From: DASQDN01 sp963844855
Lineage (GTDB): Bacteria; Acidobacteriota; Terriglobia; Bryobacterales; Bryobacteraceae
NCBI GenBank assembly: GCA_963844855.1
Contig: CAWJQP010000045.1
Location: 248,001-312,000, forward strand
Length of the DNA stretch: 64,000 nt
Direction: 5' to 3'
Positions within the stretch are counted from its first letter, which is position 1. Every line of letters starts with the position of its first letter. A program made the translations under genes and the position numbers. This document shows positions 38,658-49,226 of the stretch, piece after piece. The notes under the pieces were generated by a model. The model was given only the letters and a program-made list of their open reading frames with translations, did not search any database and was not told where the DNA came from.

Positions 38658-40694
38658 ATGAAGAAGATTGTTATCCGATTATTTTTGTTGGCTGTGGTAG
38701 CGGGCATTGGTTACTGGGGATGGAAACTCTACCAGTCCATGCCATCCCGGCAGAGTCAAATTGCGACGACCAAGGTTCGCAAAAGCGATGTTGTTGTTCG
38801 CACCTTCGCTCGCGGGGAATTGCAGGCGGTACGTTCCTCGACACTGATCGCGCCGAATCTCTTCGGGACCGTTCAGGTCACGCAGATGGCGTCGCTGGGC
38901 GCGCTGGCTAAAGACAAGGACCTGATTGTCGAGTTTGATGATTCTGAGGTGAACTCAAGGATCGAAGAAAAGCAACTCGAACTCGATCAGATCGAAGAGC
39001 AGATCAAGAAAGCGCAAGCCGATCTCGCCATCCGCAACAACCAGGATCAAGTCGAGCTTTTACGCGCCCGCTACTCGGTCCGGAGATCCGAACTCGAAGT
39101 TAGGCGCAATGAACTGCTGCCTGTGATCGACCAGCAGAAGAATACGCTGAACCTTGAAGAATCAAAGCGGCGATTGCAGCAACTCGAAAGCGATATCAAG
39201 TCCCGCCAGGAACAGGCCCGAGCCGAAATGGCCGTGCTGAATGAGCGGCGGAACAAGGGCCGCCTCGAGATGGCCCGTGAGCGGCAGCGTCTCTCGCAAG
39301 TCAAGCTGCTGGCGCCGATGAGCGGACTTGTTGCGATTCGTCAGAATCGACAGGGCATGTACATGCCGGGAATGCAGATTCCCGATATTCGCGATGGTGA
39401 TCAGGTTCAGCCCGGAATTCCGGTTGCAGATGTACTCGATCTTTCCGAGCTCGAGATTATCGCCAAGATCGGCGAACTCGATCGCGCCAATCTGAAGGAA
39501 GGCCAGGAGGTCAACATCCGACTGGACGCCATCGGGGACCAGACCTTCCACGGCAAGATCAAGGCTATGAGCGGTACCGCTTCGGCGAACATCTTCTCTG
39601 GCGATCCGGCGAAGAAGTTCGATGTGACGTTCTCGCTCGACATGAAAGAGTTGTTGTCGGGCCTCGGCGCAAAGCCCGAGCAGATTCGCAAAGTCCTCCA
39701 GACTGCGGAAGCGAACCGCAGGAAGCCGATGCCGGTACCGGGCGGCGGAATGCCGATGGGCGGCGGTGGCGCGCCCGGAATGATGATGGCTCGACCGGGC
39801 GGTGACGCGGGTGGCGCTCCCGCAGGTGGGGCGCCGGGTGGAATGGCCGCGCCGGGTGGAATGGCCGCGGGCGGTGGAATGGCCGCGGGCGGTGGAATGG
39901 CCGCGCCGGGTGGAATGGCCGCGCCGGGTGGAATGGCCGCGGGCGGTGGAATGGCCGCGGGTGCTGGAATGGCCGCGGGTGCTGGTATGGGCGCTGCTGG
40001 CGCACCGGGCGCCCCAGGCGCAGGTGGCGCGGGAGCTGGGATGCGCGGCGGCTTTGGCGGCCCCAGTGGTCCCGGCGCTGGCGGTCCCGGTGGTGGTGGT
40101 CGCGGTGGCATGATGGGGCAGCTCTCGGAAGAAGATGGTAAGAAGTTCCGCGAGGCGATGCAGAAAGCTCTCAACGGGAAGAGCATGCGCGATCTGGAAC
40201 CGGAAGAGCGAGCCAAAGTGATGCAGGAAGCGGCTAAAGCTGTACCGGCTGCAGCCAAAATGATGCAGGCGAACGCTGCGATGATGGGCGGCGGCCGTCC
40301 GACGGGACCGTTCTCAGAACAGGACATGGCAAACGCCAAGCTTCCTGCGGCGATCGATCCAGAGTCGCAGCTCGATGTGCTGCTTCGTCCCGGTCTTCTG
40401 GCTGATGTCGAAATCATTCTCGAGAAGATCCCCGAAGCGATCCACGTACCCAACCAGGCCGTTTTCGAAAAAGACGGTAAGCAGATCGTATACATCCGCA
40501 AGGACAAAGGCTGGGAAGAGCGTGTGATCAAGCCGTTGAAGCGCAGCGAATCGGTCATGGTGATCGCCAGTGGAGTGAAGCCAGGCGACGTCATTGCGAT
40601 GAGTGATCCGTTCGCCAAGCCAGGTGACAAGAAGAAAGACAAGCCGGCCTCATCCAGCCCGACAAGCGGTATGCCGGGAGGGGGTCGTTCATGA
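38658..40694 (+). CDS. Efflux membrane-fusion (adaptor) protein 3 with Gly/Ala/Met repeat domain
   Basis: 678-aa MacA/HlyD-type adaptor, in frame throughout. N-terminal anchor (IRLFLLAVVAGIGYWGWKLY), barrel strand VRTFARGELQAVRSSTLIAP, coiled-coil hairpin about residues 95-220 (ELDQIEEQIKKAQADLAI), then ISDVLDLSELEIIAKIGE-type barrel domain. Between about residue 350 and 490 a large Gly/Ala/Met/Pro insert includes nine copies of a six-residue unit (PGGMAA/GGGMAA). After it come a charged helical part (LSEEDGKKFREAMQKAL) and the normal closing domain (LLRPGLLADVEIILEKIPEAIHVPNQAVFEKDGKQIVYI). It overlaps the permease gene by 4 bp (ATGA). Confidence 0.88.
   Translation: MKKIVIRLFLLAVVAGIGYWGWKLYQSMPSRQSQIATTKVRKSDVVVRTFARGELQAVRSSTLIAPNLFGTVQVTQMASLGALAKDKDLIVEFDDSEVNSRIEEKQLELDQIEEQIKKAQADLAIRNNQDQVELLRARYSVRRSELEVRRNELLPVIDQQKNTLNLEESKRRLQQLESDIKSRQEQARAEMAVLNERRNKGRLEMARERQRLSQVKLLAPMSGLVAIRQNRQGMYMPGMQIPDIRDGDQVQPGIPVADVLDLSELEIIAKIGELDRANLKEGQEVNIRLDAIGDQTFHGKIKAMSGTASANIFSGDPAKKFDVTFSLDMKELLSGLGAKPEQIRKVLQTAEANRRKPMPVPGGGMPMGGGGAPGMMMARPGGDAGGAPAGGAPGGMAAPGGMAAGGGMAAGGGMAAPGGMAAPGGMAAGGGMAAGAGMAAGAGMGAAGAPGAPGAGGAGAGMRGGFGGPSGPGAGGPGGGGRGGMMGQLSEEDGKKFREAMQKALNGKSMRDLEPEERAKVMQEAAKAVPAAAKMMQANAAMMGGGRPTGPFSEQDMANAKLPAAIDPESQLDVLLRPGLLADVEIILEKIPEAIHVPNQAVFEKDGKQIVYIRKDKGWEERVIKPLKRSESVMVIASGVKPGDVIAMSDPFAKPGDKKKDKPASSSPTSGMPGGGRS
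39834..39995 (+). repeat. Coding minisatellite: nine tandem 18-bp units in adaptor 3
   Basis: Nine consecutive 18-bp units of the form CCGGGTGGAATGGCCGCG or GGCGGTGGAATGGCCGCG, each coding PGGMAA or GGGMAA. Units 1, 2, 5 and 6 are identical, as are 3, 4 and 7; 8 and 9 are diverging. The paired order (PP GG PP G) suggests that a 72-bp block was duplicated. Confidence 0.93.
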
Positions 40695-41948
40695 GCATGT
40701 TTTCGGGAATGGGCGCAGAGCTCAAGATGGGGCTCTCGAGCCTCTTTGTTCACAAACTGCGCAGTTTGCTGACGATGTTAGGCATGATCTTCGGCGTCGG
40801 AGCCGTGGTCGCCATGCTTTCCATCACAGCGGGCGCTCAGAAGGAGATGATGAGCTACATCGATCTCCTGGGTGTTAACAACATCATCATTGAAGCGAAA
40901 GAAGCGGCTGACCGCAATGAGTTGCAGGCGCGACGCGCGATTTCTCCGGGACTCACGTTCCGCGACTATCGCGCAATCTCTGAGAATGTGTCGGGAATCG
41001 AAGCGTTGACGCCGCGCAAGCGGTTCAAGCCCCAAAAGGTGCTGCCAAAGACGGCGCAGGAACAGCCGGTGCTCATCGGTGTTACGCCGGATTATCTCTC
41101 CATCAACAGTCTCAAAGTTGTTGAAGGACGATTCTTCAACGCGGAAGAGGATCGCCGGTCGGCTCCTGTTTGCGTGCTTGGCGAGTCAGCCAAGGTTAAC
41201 CTCCTCGGATATGATCCCGCTGTCGGCAAGTACGTAAAGATCAATGACACGTGGCTGCAGGTGATCGGCGTGCTTACGCAGCAGGCGAGCGGTGACTCCG
41301 ACATCGAAGGTGTCGAAGTTGTCAATCGCAATAACCTGGTGATCGCTCCGCTGAATACCGTGATGCGGCGCTTCGAGGACAACAACAGCTACCTCAAGGA
41401 CGAGATCGACGGAATCTACATCAAAGTCAAGCAGGACGTCGATTCCATCGAAACTGCGAACGTTGTAGGGCGCGATTCTTACCGCGACACATAAGGACGC
41501 GGGCGATTTCAACGTGACCGTTCCCGCCGGACTGCTGGAGCAGAAGCGGCGGACGCAGTTCATATTCAGTGTGGTCATGATTTGTATCGCCGGCATCTCG
41601 CTGCTGGTCGGCGGTATCGGCATCATGAACATCATGTTGGCCACGGTGCTCGAACGTACGCGCGAAATTGGAATTCGTCGCGCAATCGGCGCACGCCAGG
41701 CGGACATTATTCGTCAATTCTTGACGGAGGCAGTGTTGATCTCCATCATCGGAGGTCTTATCGGAATTCTGTTCGGCTACACGCTATCGAAGGTCATCGC
41801 AACGGCTGCAGGATGGCAGACGGATGTCACGACCGCATCCATTGCGGTTGCGTTCGGCGTGTCGGTCGGAATCGGGCTTCTGTTTGGTATTTACCCGGCA
41901 GTACAGGCTGCCAAACTCGATCCTATCGAGGCAATTCGCTACGAGTAA
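40691..41948 (+). CDS. MacB/FtsX-type ABC transporter permease, frameshifted
   Basis: ABC permease of the MacB family without the fused ATPase domain. N-terminal helix (LRSLLTMLGMIFGVGAVVAMLSI), a large periplasmic MacB_PCD domain (about 50-265; VLIGVTPDYLSINSLKVVEGRFF), then a +1 break at 41465-41468 (GTAG). After correction it continues AILTATHKDAGDFNVTVPAGLLEQKRRTQF into three FtsX helices (ISLLVGGIGIMNIMLATVLERTREIGIRRAIGAR ... VGIGLLFGIYPAVQAAKLDPIEAIRYE). About 418 aa. Coupled to adaptor 3 and 7 bp before the TolC gene. No ATP-binding partner gene is adjacent. Confidence 0.88.
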
Positions 41949-41955
41949 GGTAACA

Positions 41956-43680
41956 ATGCGCGCATTTATTCTCACTGCATTCGCGGCCGTGGCCGCTCTC
42001 GCCCAATCGCCGGTAATCGCTCCTGGCAGCACGGCTACGTCGCCGGCGGAAGACACGCTGATAACGTCCACGCACACGCCGACGGCCGAGGCTCCACTTT
42101 TCTACCAGAAGGCCTATATCGATCGGGTCTGGAAAACGCCGTCGCCGAAGGTTGAACTGCGCGCTCCGGTTCGGATTGCCGAGTTCGACAGAGGGGGCAA
42201 GCTCGAGTTGTCGTTGCGCGACTTCCTCGATAGCGTGCTTGCCAATAACACCGAGATCCAGATCCAGCGCATGTCGGTCGAAGTGCCTCGCAATGCAATT
42301 TTGCGCGGCTATAGCGTCTTTGATCCGTTCCTCAACGCGGCCTTTTCCACTGCTCGTCGTCAGACGCCGGCCAGCGATGCTCTTGCCGGCGCGAACGTCG
42401 TGAACCAGTTAACCCAGCCGTTCTCGCTCCGTTATCAGCAGATGCTACAGACCGGCACCACGCTCAACGTGGAATTTACGAACACGAAGCAGTCGACGAA
42501 CAGCGCTCTCACCCTTTTCAATCCCGGCTATAACAGCGGCTTCAATGCGAACTTCACCCAGCCACTGCTGCGCAATCGCGGCGGCTACATCAATCGCATG
42601 CAGGTTACGATGGCGCGCAGCCGTCTGCGTTCCAGCGAGTTCTCGATTTCTGACCAGATCCTGCGGCTTGTCGCTAACGCCGAGAACGCCTACTGGGAAG
42701 TCGTTTCCGCTCGCGAGAACCTACGTGTGCAGGAGCAGGCCCTCGCGCTGGCCGATCAAACGCTGAAGCGCGCGCAAAAAGAACTCGAGCTGGGCGCGAT
42801 TTCTGAGCTTGAAATCTATCAGCCTCAAGCACAGTACGCGAATGCCGAGATTCTTGTCAGCCAGTCGCGCTTCCGATTGCAACAGGCTGAGGATGCGCTA
42901 CGCCGTCAGATGGGCGCCGACCTTGACCCCAAGCTTCGCGAACTGCCGATCGTCCTCACGGAGGACGTTGCGGCGCCAGTTCAGGCTGCATTCGATAAGG
43001 AAATGGTGGTTGAGAAATCGCTTCGCCAGAGACCCGATTTGAAATCCGCGCGGCAGAATCTCGATGTGGCGGATCTGAATATCCAGTCGACAACCAATCT
43101 TCTCCGTCCTGATCTTCGCTTGACGGGTCAGTATGGCTCGTCTGGTCGCGGCGGTACGTTCTATGAACGATCCAACGTGTTCGGTGACGATGGAACACGC
43201 AACACGATCGTGAACATCCTGCCTGGCGGTATCGGCGATTCGCTCGACCAGTTGTTCGGGTTCAACTATCCGGTTTACGGATTCGGTCTGAGTCTGCAAT
43301 TACCGATTCGCGATCGCCGCGCGTCGGCTGACTACGCGGATGCGGTAGTCAACAAGCGCCTCGAATTGCTTCGCTTGCGAAATCAGGAACAGGCGGTCAG
43401 GCTTGAAGTTCTGAACGCAATCACCCAGGTAGAAAACAGCAAGGCCAGCATTGAACTCGCGAAAATCTCTCTCGATCTGGCTGAGAAGCGGGTTGCCGCC
43501 GACACAAAGCGTTATGATCTCGGTACAATCACGCTGTTCTTCCTGCTCGACGCCCAGACGCAGTTGACGACGGCGCAGTCTGTGCTTGTCAATCAGACTG
43601 TGCAATACCGACGCAACTTGACGAACCTGTACCGTGCTTCCGGCGATCTGTTAACCGAGCGGGGAATCACCGTACAGTAA
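41956..43680 (+). CDS. TolC-family outer-membrane efflux protein
   Basis: 574-aa TolC/OEP protein from ATG 41956 (signal peptide MRAFILTAFAAVAALAQS); codons upstream in the same frame belong to the permease gene. Two repeats of the outer membrane efflux domain are visible: SDQILRLVANAENAYWEVVSARENLRVQEQALALADQTLKRA in the first half and VRLEVLNAITQVENSKASIELAKISLDLAEKRVAADTKRYDLG in the second. It would form the trimeric exit duct for the three adaptors and the permease. Intact. Last gene of the cluster. Confidence 0.93.
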   Translation: MRAFILTAFAAVAALAQSPVIAPGSTATSPAEDTLITSTHTPTAEAPLFYQKAYIDRVWKTPSPKVELRAPVRIAEFDRGGKLELSLRDFLDSVLANNTEIQIQRMSVEVPRNAILRGYSVFDPFLNAAFSTARRQTPASDALAGANVVNQLTQPFSLRYQQMLQTGTTLNVEFTNTKQSTNSALTLFNPGYNSGFNANFTQPLLRNRGGYINRMQVTMARSRLRSSEFSISDQILRLVANAENAYWEVVSARENLRVQEQALALADQTLKRAQKELELGAISELEIYQPQAQYANAEILVSQSRFRLQQAEDALRRQMGADLDPKLRELPIVLTEDVAAPVQAAFDKEMVVEKSLRQRPDLKSARQNLDVADLNIQSTTNLLRPDLRLTGQYGSSGRGGTFYERSNVFGDDGTRNTIVNILPGGIGDSLDQLFGFNYPVYGFGLSLQLPIRDRRASADYADAVVNKRLELLRLRNQEQAVRLEVLNAITQVENSKASIELAKISLDLAEKRVAADTKRYDLGTITLFFLLDAQTQLTTAQSVLVNQTVQYRRNLTNLYRASGDLLTERGITVQ

Positions 43681-43725
43681 ACGTCACGTACGTCACGCCT
43701 CACACACCCCCTAAACTGATAGGGA

Positions 43726-45646
43726 ATGGGCCGTATCCGCATTCTCTCCGATCATGTCGCGAATAAAATCGCGGCCGGAGAAGTTGTGGAGCGGCCCGCT
43801 TCCGTTTTAAAAGAGCTTTTGGAGAACTCGCTCGACGCCGGCGCCACCGATTTGCGTATCGAAATCGAGAATGGCGGGCGGCGCCTCATCCGCATCGCTG
43901 ACAACGGTAGTGGAATGCTTCGGGATGACGCTCTGCTCGCATTCGAGCGTCACGCGACCAGCAAGCTTCGGGATGCGGACGATCTGCTCGCCATCTCGAC
44001 GTTAGGCTTTCGCGGAGAAGCTCTACCATCCATCGCGGCGGTTTCGAGACTGCTCTTGGAAACGCGTGCTGCGGACGAGACATCTGGAACGACAGTCGAG
44101 ATCGCCGGCGGGAAGATCTTCCGCTGCGATGAGGCGGCGTTGCCCCGTGGCACTGTGATTACGGTTCGGGATCTTTTCTTCAATGTGCCGGCTCGTCGCA
44201 AGTTCCTTCGGACGGACCAGACGGAACTGGCTCACATTGCATCGCTGGTGACTCACTACAGCCTGGCGCATTCCGATAAGAGCTTCGAGCTTCGCCATGG
44301 TCCGCAGACGCTACTGACAGTTACTCCCGTATCGAACATTCGCGATCGTGTTTACCAGGTGTTCGGGGCTCAGGTTCTTGAAGATCTTGTCGACCTTGGG
44401 TATACAGAGCGTACATTGACTCTCGCGAGCGGCGATGATGATTCCGGGGACCGGGTGTTTGCGCTTCGCGGGTTCGTGTCGCGACCGCAAGTGCAAAAGC
44501 TGAATCGTAACTCTATCTATCTGTTTGTCAACGGCAGGCTAATCCGCGACAAGTTGCTGATGCATGCGTTGTCGGCCGCATATCACAATCTGATTCCTCC
44601 GGCCTGCTATCCGTTTGCGCTATTGTTCCTCGACTGCGATGCCGAGGAAGTGGATGTGAACGTTCATCCGTCGAAAACCGAAGTGCGGTTTCGGCACGGC
44701 TCGTTCGTTCACGATTTCGTGCGGGATTCCATTCGCGATGTATTGATTGCAAGCAGGCCGGTGTCTGCTGTGCCGCAACCTGTTTCACCGCAGCCAGTTT
44801 CACGACAGGCAGCTGCCGATTTACCGTTCTCCGAGTTCACTCAGACCATCGAAGGACATCGGTTTGACGCGGCGCGATTCGATGCGCCGCGGTTCGATGG
44901 GACCGCTGTGAACTCTTGGCCGGCCGCGCAGGAAGCCGTTGCCGTACCGGATGAGGCGCTCCCGATCTTTGACCGGCCGCGCACGGCGACTCCCGGCCGT
45001 CTTGTGATCCCGGATCGTCATGGGACTATGCCGATTGCATCTGAACCGCTCGAATCGATGCATTCGCTTCTCGACTTGAGGCCCCTTGGCCAGATTCACA
45101 ATAGCTTTATCATTGCCGCCGGCAAGGATGGGCTCTGGATCGTTGATCAGCATGTCGCTCATGAGCGGATTCTGTTTGAAAAGGTGCTGAAGCAGCGGAG
45201 ATCGGGCGGAGTCGAGCGTCAGCAATTGCTGATGCCGATCGTTCTCGAATTGACTGCGGCACAACTGCTTCAATATGCGCGGATCGCTGACGAGTTGAAT
45301 GCCGCCGGTCTTGAAACGGAGCCGTTCGGCAATCGTACTATTGCGATCAAGGCCGGGCCTGCCGGCGTTGGACCGGCTGAGATGGAGAAGATCCTGTTTG
45401 AAATCCTGGAGATTCCCGAGAGCGAGCTACGAAGTCTGTCGCTCGATGATATCCGGCGCAATATCGCTGCATCCATAGCATGTCAGGCAGCGATTAAGGT
45501 CAACATGAAGCTCGATGAGTCTAAGATGCAGTGGCTGCTTAGGCGCGTTGGCCGAGACCGATTATCCGATGAGCTGCCCGCACGGACGGCCTGTCGCGCT
45601 GCGCTACTCGACGCGCGATATTTTGAAGGGATTTCACCGCATCTGA
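43726..45646 (+). CDS. mutL: DNA mismatch repair protein MutL, frameshift near the C-terminus
   Basis: GHKL ATPase of mismatch repair. Motifs: ELLENSLDAGAT, DNGSGM, TLGFRGEALPSI and GTVITVRDLFFNVPARRKFL in the first 160 residues. A linker with imperfect repeats (RFDAARFDAPRFDG) lies near residue 380. The C-terminal domain carries DQHVAHERILFE, the endonuclease signature DQHAxxE(x4)E. At 45568-45571 (GATG) one extra base shifts the frame; corrected, the protein ends SCPHGRPVALRYSTRDILKGFHRI with a stop at 45644-45646, which restores the conserved CPHGRP metal site. Uncorrected, it runs 34 codons on into the guaA end. Corrected stop is 2 bp from the convergent guaA stop. Confidence 0.92.
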
Positions 45647-45648
45647 TT

Positions 45649-47407
45649 TCACTCCCACTCGATCGTGCCAGGCGGCTTGTGGGTGAGATCGTAGAAGACT
45701 CCCGCGATTCCGGGAACCTGCAGGATTTCCGCGGTCATTCGATTTAACAGATCGGGATCCATCGGCACCGATTGCGCGGTCATGCCGTCGACGGAGTCGA
45801 TGGGCCGGAGGACAACGGAGTCCGGCGCAGCTTCTGTGCCGAAGGGAATCAAAATCACGGGGAATTGCCAAACGTTGTCTTCAAAGCCCGAAGAGCCTGA
45901 GAGTTGCCGCACGGCCGCGTCAGCTTTTCGAAGGCGCTCGAGTCGATCGGCGCTAAGAGTTGCTGGTCGAACGCGCATTTCGGCTAGGGGCGCGATGGTC
46001 CGGACCTCGGCCACCACTCGATTGATCTCGGAACGCAGATTGATGAGCGCAGTCGCTTCCTGTTGCCCGCCTCGGATTGCGAGCACCGGACGATAGCTTC
46101 GCATATCGCCCTGCACTCCGACCGAATGCACGGGAATCATCCATCCACCCTCGAGCGGCGTCGGGCTGGCTTCCTCGCTCCGAACACAGGCAGCGGATCG
46201 CGAGGCCGGGCCCGGGGAAGGGATGCCGGTCGAGGAACTCGGACGGAAGCCCGAGTTCGCGTCCTATCTCCCGAACCTCGTCCTTGTAAAAATACGTGAG
46301 AGGCTCGACGATGCGGCCTTCTTCCATCAACTTCTGAATGCCGGCGACGCGGTTATGGTGGGTCTTGATCAGGTCTGCCTTTGCGGTCCCGCCGGATTCG
46401 ATGGTGTCCGGATAGATGGTGCCTTGGCCGAGAATCCAGGCGCCCTCGAGAAAATGACCGGTGCGCAGAATGCGATCCTGCACCGCAACGAACTGCTCGC
46501 CGATGATGTGGCGCTTCTCCTCTGGGTCGATGACACCTTCGAGAGCGCCGAGGAACTGGTCGCCGGCCTCCTCCACCATAAAGCTCTCGCTTCCCAGGGT
46601 CCGGAATAGGTTTCGCACGAACGCCGTCTCGCCTTCCCGCATGAGGCCGGTATCGACATAAAAACCGCTGACGCGTTCTGTTCCCAGAGCTTTGAGACAG
46701 AGGGTGAAGGCTACCGTCGAATCGACTCCGCCGCTGACGAAGAAGAACACGTTCCGGTCACCGACTACTTCACGGATTCGCTGCTCAACTAACGGTACGC
46801 GGTGCCGAGGATCCCAGTCGGGCTTGCATCCGCAAATATCGAAGAGAAAGTTTGTGAGGATCTGGCGGCCGTTTAGCGTATGGACGACCTCCGGGTGAAA
46901 CTGAACGCCATAAAGGCGGCGGGCCTCATCAGCGACGGCGGCGATCGCGCAGGTTTCAGTTGTCCCGAGCACCTCGAATCCAGCGGGAGGAGTTTCGACG
47001 GTGTCGCGGTGACTCATCCAGATCTGCTGCGCGCCCGAGGCATTTCGAAAGAGGATGGAATCCTTCTGAAGATCGAATGTGGCCTGTCCGTACTCGCCTT
47101 TGTCCCCTTTGCGGACCTTTCCCCCGAGCAGATGCGCCATGAGTTGCTGGCCGTAGCAGATCCCGAGAACAGCGGGTCCTGCGATCAGCGCGGCGGGGTC
47201 GACGGTAGGGCTACCGTTTTCATAAACGCTCGCCGGACCACCCGAAATGATAAGGCCGCGGCGGTCGCGCAGTTCGGACGCGGGGGTTTCGCTGGGGAGA
47301 ACTTCGGCATAGACACCGAGTTCCCGGACCTTGCGGGCGATGAGATGGGTATACTGGCCGCCGGTGTCGAGGACAGCAATCTGAGGGTGGGGGATGTAGT
47401 CGGTCAC
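45649..47407 (-). CDS. guaA: GMP synthase (glutamine-hydrolysing), frameshifted
   Basis: Converts XMP to GMP. Class I glutamine amidotransferase domain first (LDTGGQYTHLIARKVRELGVYAE, catalytic Cys in LGICYGQQLMAHLLGG, FHPEVVHT), then the PP-loop ATPase (FVSGGVDSTVAFTL) and LDRHPFPGPGLAIRCL. After that the frame breaks; treating TCGG at 46183-46180 (minus strand) as one codon restores EEASPTPLEGGWMIPVHSVGVQGDMRSYRPVLAI and the dimerisation domain to the conserved ending LTHKPPGTIEWE. Corrected length is about 585 aa, slightly above the usual 520, with an insert around ADAAVRQLSGSSGF. Confidence 0.93.
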
Positions 47408-47411
47408 TTGG

Positions 47412-47442
47412 GATAAGGGCCGGAGTGACTCCGGCCCTTATC
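47412..47442 (-). terminator. Strong hairpin between ctp and guaA
   Basis: 14-bp perfect stem (GATAAGGGCCGGAG and complement) with a TGA loop, just upstream of guaA and 38 bp beyond the ctp stop on the minus strand. Ends the protease transcript or insulates guaA. Confidence 0.72.
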
Positions 47443-47479
47443 TTATCAGCTTAGCGGGGTCTTAAGCTTAGGCGGGTGG

Positions 47480-49095
47480 TTAGCGGCGCGGCGACTTCTG
47501 TTGCTGCATCCGCTGGACGATCATTTTCTTTGCGTTCTCCTGGAGAGACTTAGCCTTTTCGAGCGAGTCGACCGCTTTGAGCACGATCGGATCGGTCTCG
47601 ATGCCAAGTTTCCGGGATTCCTCGACGCCGAATGCCGTGATGTACATCTCTCGGCGCAGTTGCTCCTTGAGCCACTGCTGGTTCTCGGCGTATTCGGCCT
47701 CGGTGAAGGGCACGTTTTCCTTCAGGAGGAACTGATGGAAATCGTTCATAAGGGCAGTGTCCGGAGCCCAGTCCTTCGGCAATTTCGCTTCCTGGCCACC
47801 GAAGTACTTAGCTGTGAAGGTGAAGAACGCGAACTTGCGAAGAACTTCGGTCTGGAACTTGTTGAATTTAGGAGCCGTGAACTTTTCGTCCGGGGAGATT
47901 CCGCCACCGCCGTAGACCGTGCGGCCGCTATCGGTCATCTTCACGTCCGTCGGATTCTTGGTGGTGTCGCCGTCTTTACGATTGTAGTAGTAGTTGTAGA
48001 ACGACGTGTGCGAGTAGTCGCGCTGGATCAGCCTGCCGCTCGGCGTGTAGAAGTGAGCGGTAGTCAGAGCGAGCCCGGTGTTCTCGGCCAGTGGGTAAAC
48101 GGTCTGAACCAAGCCTTTTCCGAACGTGTTGTCGCCCAGGATGAAGCCGCGGTCGTGATCCTGTAATGCGCCAGCCACGATTTCTGCGGCTGAGGCGGAA
48201 TATCGGTTCACAAGGACGACAATCGGATAATCGTAGCCGCTGTTTCCATGACGAGCGACATACGGCTTCTCCGGTGAGGACCGGCCCCGGTGCGAGACGA
48301 TCGTCTGGCCTTTCTGCAGGAACCGCTCGGCCACGGCAACGCCTTCGTTCAGGAGTCCGCCGGGATTCTCGCGCAGGTCGAGGACGAGACCCTTCACATT
48401 CTGCTCGCCGAGCCGACGGAAGTTCTCTTCGACCTCACGACTGGTATTCTCGTTAAACGACTGAATGTCCAGGTACATCACGCCGGGCCGGATCCAGAAG
48501 GCGTCCTCGACGCTCTTGCGCGGGATTTCGTCGCGGATGATGTTGAAAGTAATCGGCTTGTCCGCGCCTTCGCGGGCGATCAGCACCTGAACGGGTGTTC
48601 CGCGCTGACCTTTCAGCAGGTCGGCGACTTCGGTCGTGGTGAGGTTGTCTGTCCGCTTGTCGTTGACTTCGAGGATCACGTCGCCGGGCCGGATGCCCGC
48701 TTTGTAAGCCGGCGATCCCGCGAAACGGGGCGATCACGATCGTTTTGCCGTTTCGCGGGGCGACCGTCATTCCGACGCCGTAGTAATGGCCTTTTTGATC
48801 CTCCCGGAGAAGCTGGAAGTCCTTGGGATCAAAGAAGCTGGTGTGCGGATCAAGCGTCCGGGTCATCCCAGGGATGGCGCCCTTATAGATGGTTTTATCC
48901 GGACCGACCTTATCGGCGAAATTATCCTCGACAAGGCTCGAGGACTTTCGCAAAAGATCTAACGCTTTGTTTTATATCATCTTCCGACGTAGCGGCGGAA
49001 GCGCCCATGATGCTGGGACCATACATCCCTCCCAACATCGAGCAGGCAAAAATGATTGCGGGGGCAATAATAAACGAACGACGGCGCGCGGCCAA
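47480..49095 (-). CDS. S41 family C-terminal processing protease (Ctp), two frameshifts
   Basis: Periplasmic serine protease of the tail-specific type. The preferred start is TTG 49095 with GGGAGG eight bases before it; an ATG at 49128 lacks a ribosome site. A hydrophobic anchor (FIIAPAIIFACSMLGGMYG) is followed by VEDNFADKVGPDKTIYKGAIPGMTRTLDPHTSFFDP, a PDZ domain (GIRPGDVILEVNDKRTDNL), and the S41 core with the catalytic Ser in NRYSASAAEIVAGAL and Lys in FGKGLVQTV. Two +1 breaks (48942-48939 CTCG; 48722-48719 CGCG, minus strand) split it; corrected length is about 537 aa. The C-terminal 130 residues are helical and basic. Confidence 0.88.
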
Positions 49096-49226
49096 AGTGG
49101 GAACCTCCCGACTACAGTATAAACGCAAGCTTGAGGAGTCAGGCTGACTAAATGCATCAGCCTTCCCTTCTTTGACGATATTCGCTACCGTTTCGGTTCT
49201 GAAAAAGCGCAGGAGCGCGGAAGATT

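Noticed and set aside
39826..40110. Minus-strand and alternative-frame proteins across the Gly/Ala/Met repeat (e.g. proline-rich readings)
   Set aside because: They are by-products of the repeat in the wrong frame; the adaptor frame is continuous and conserved on both sides.
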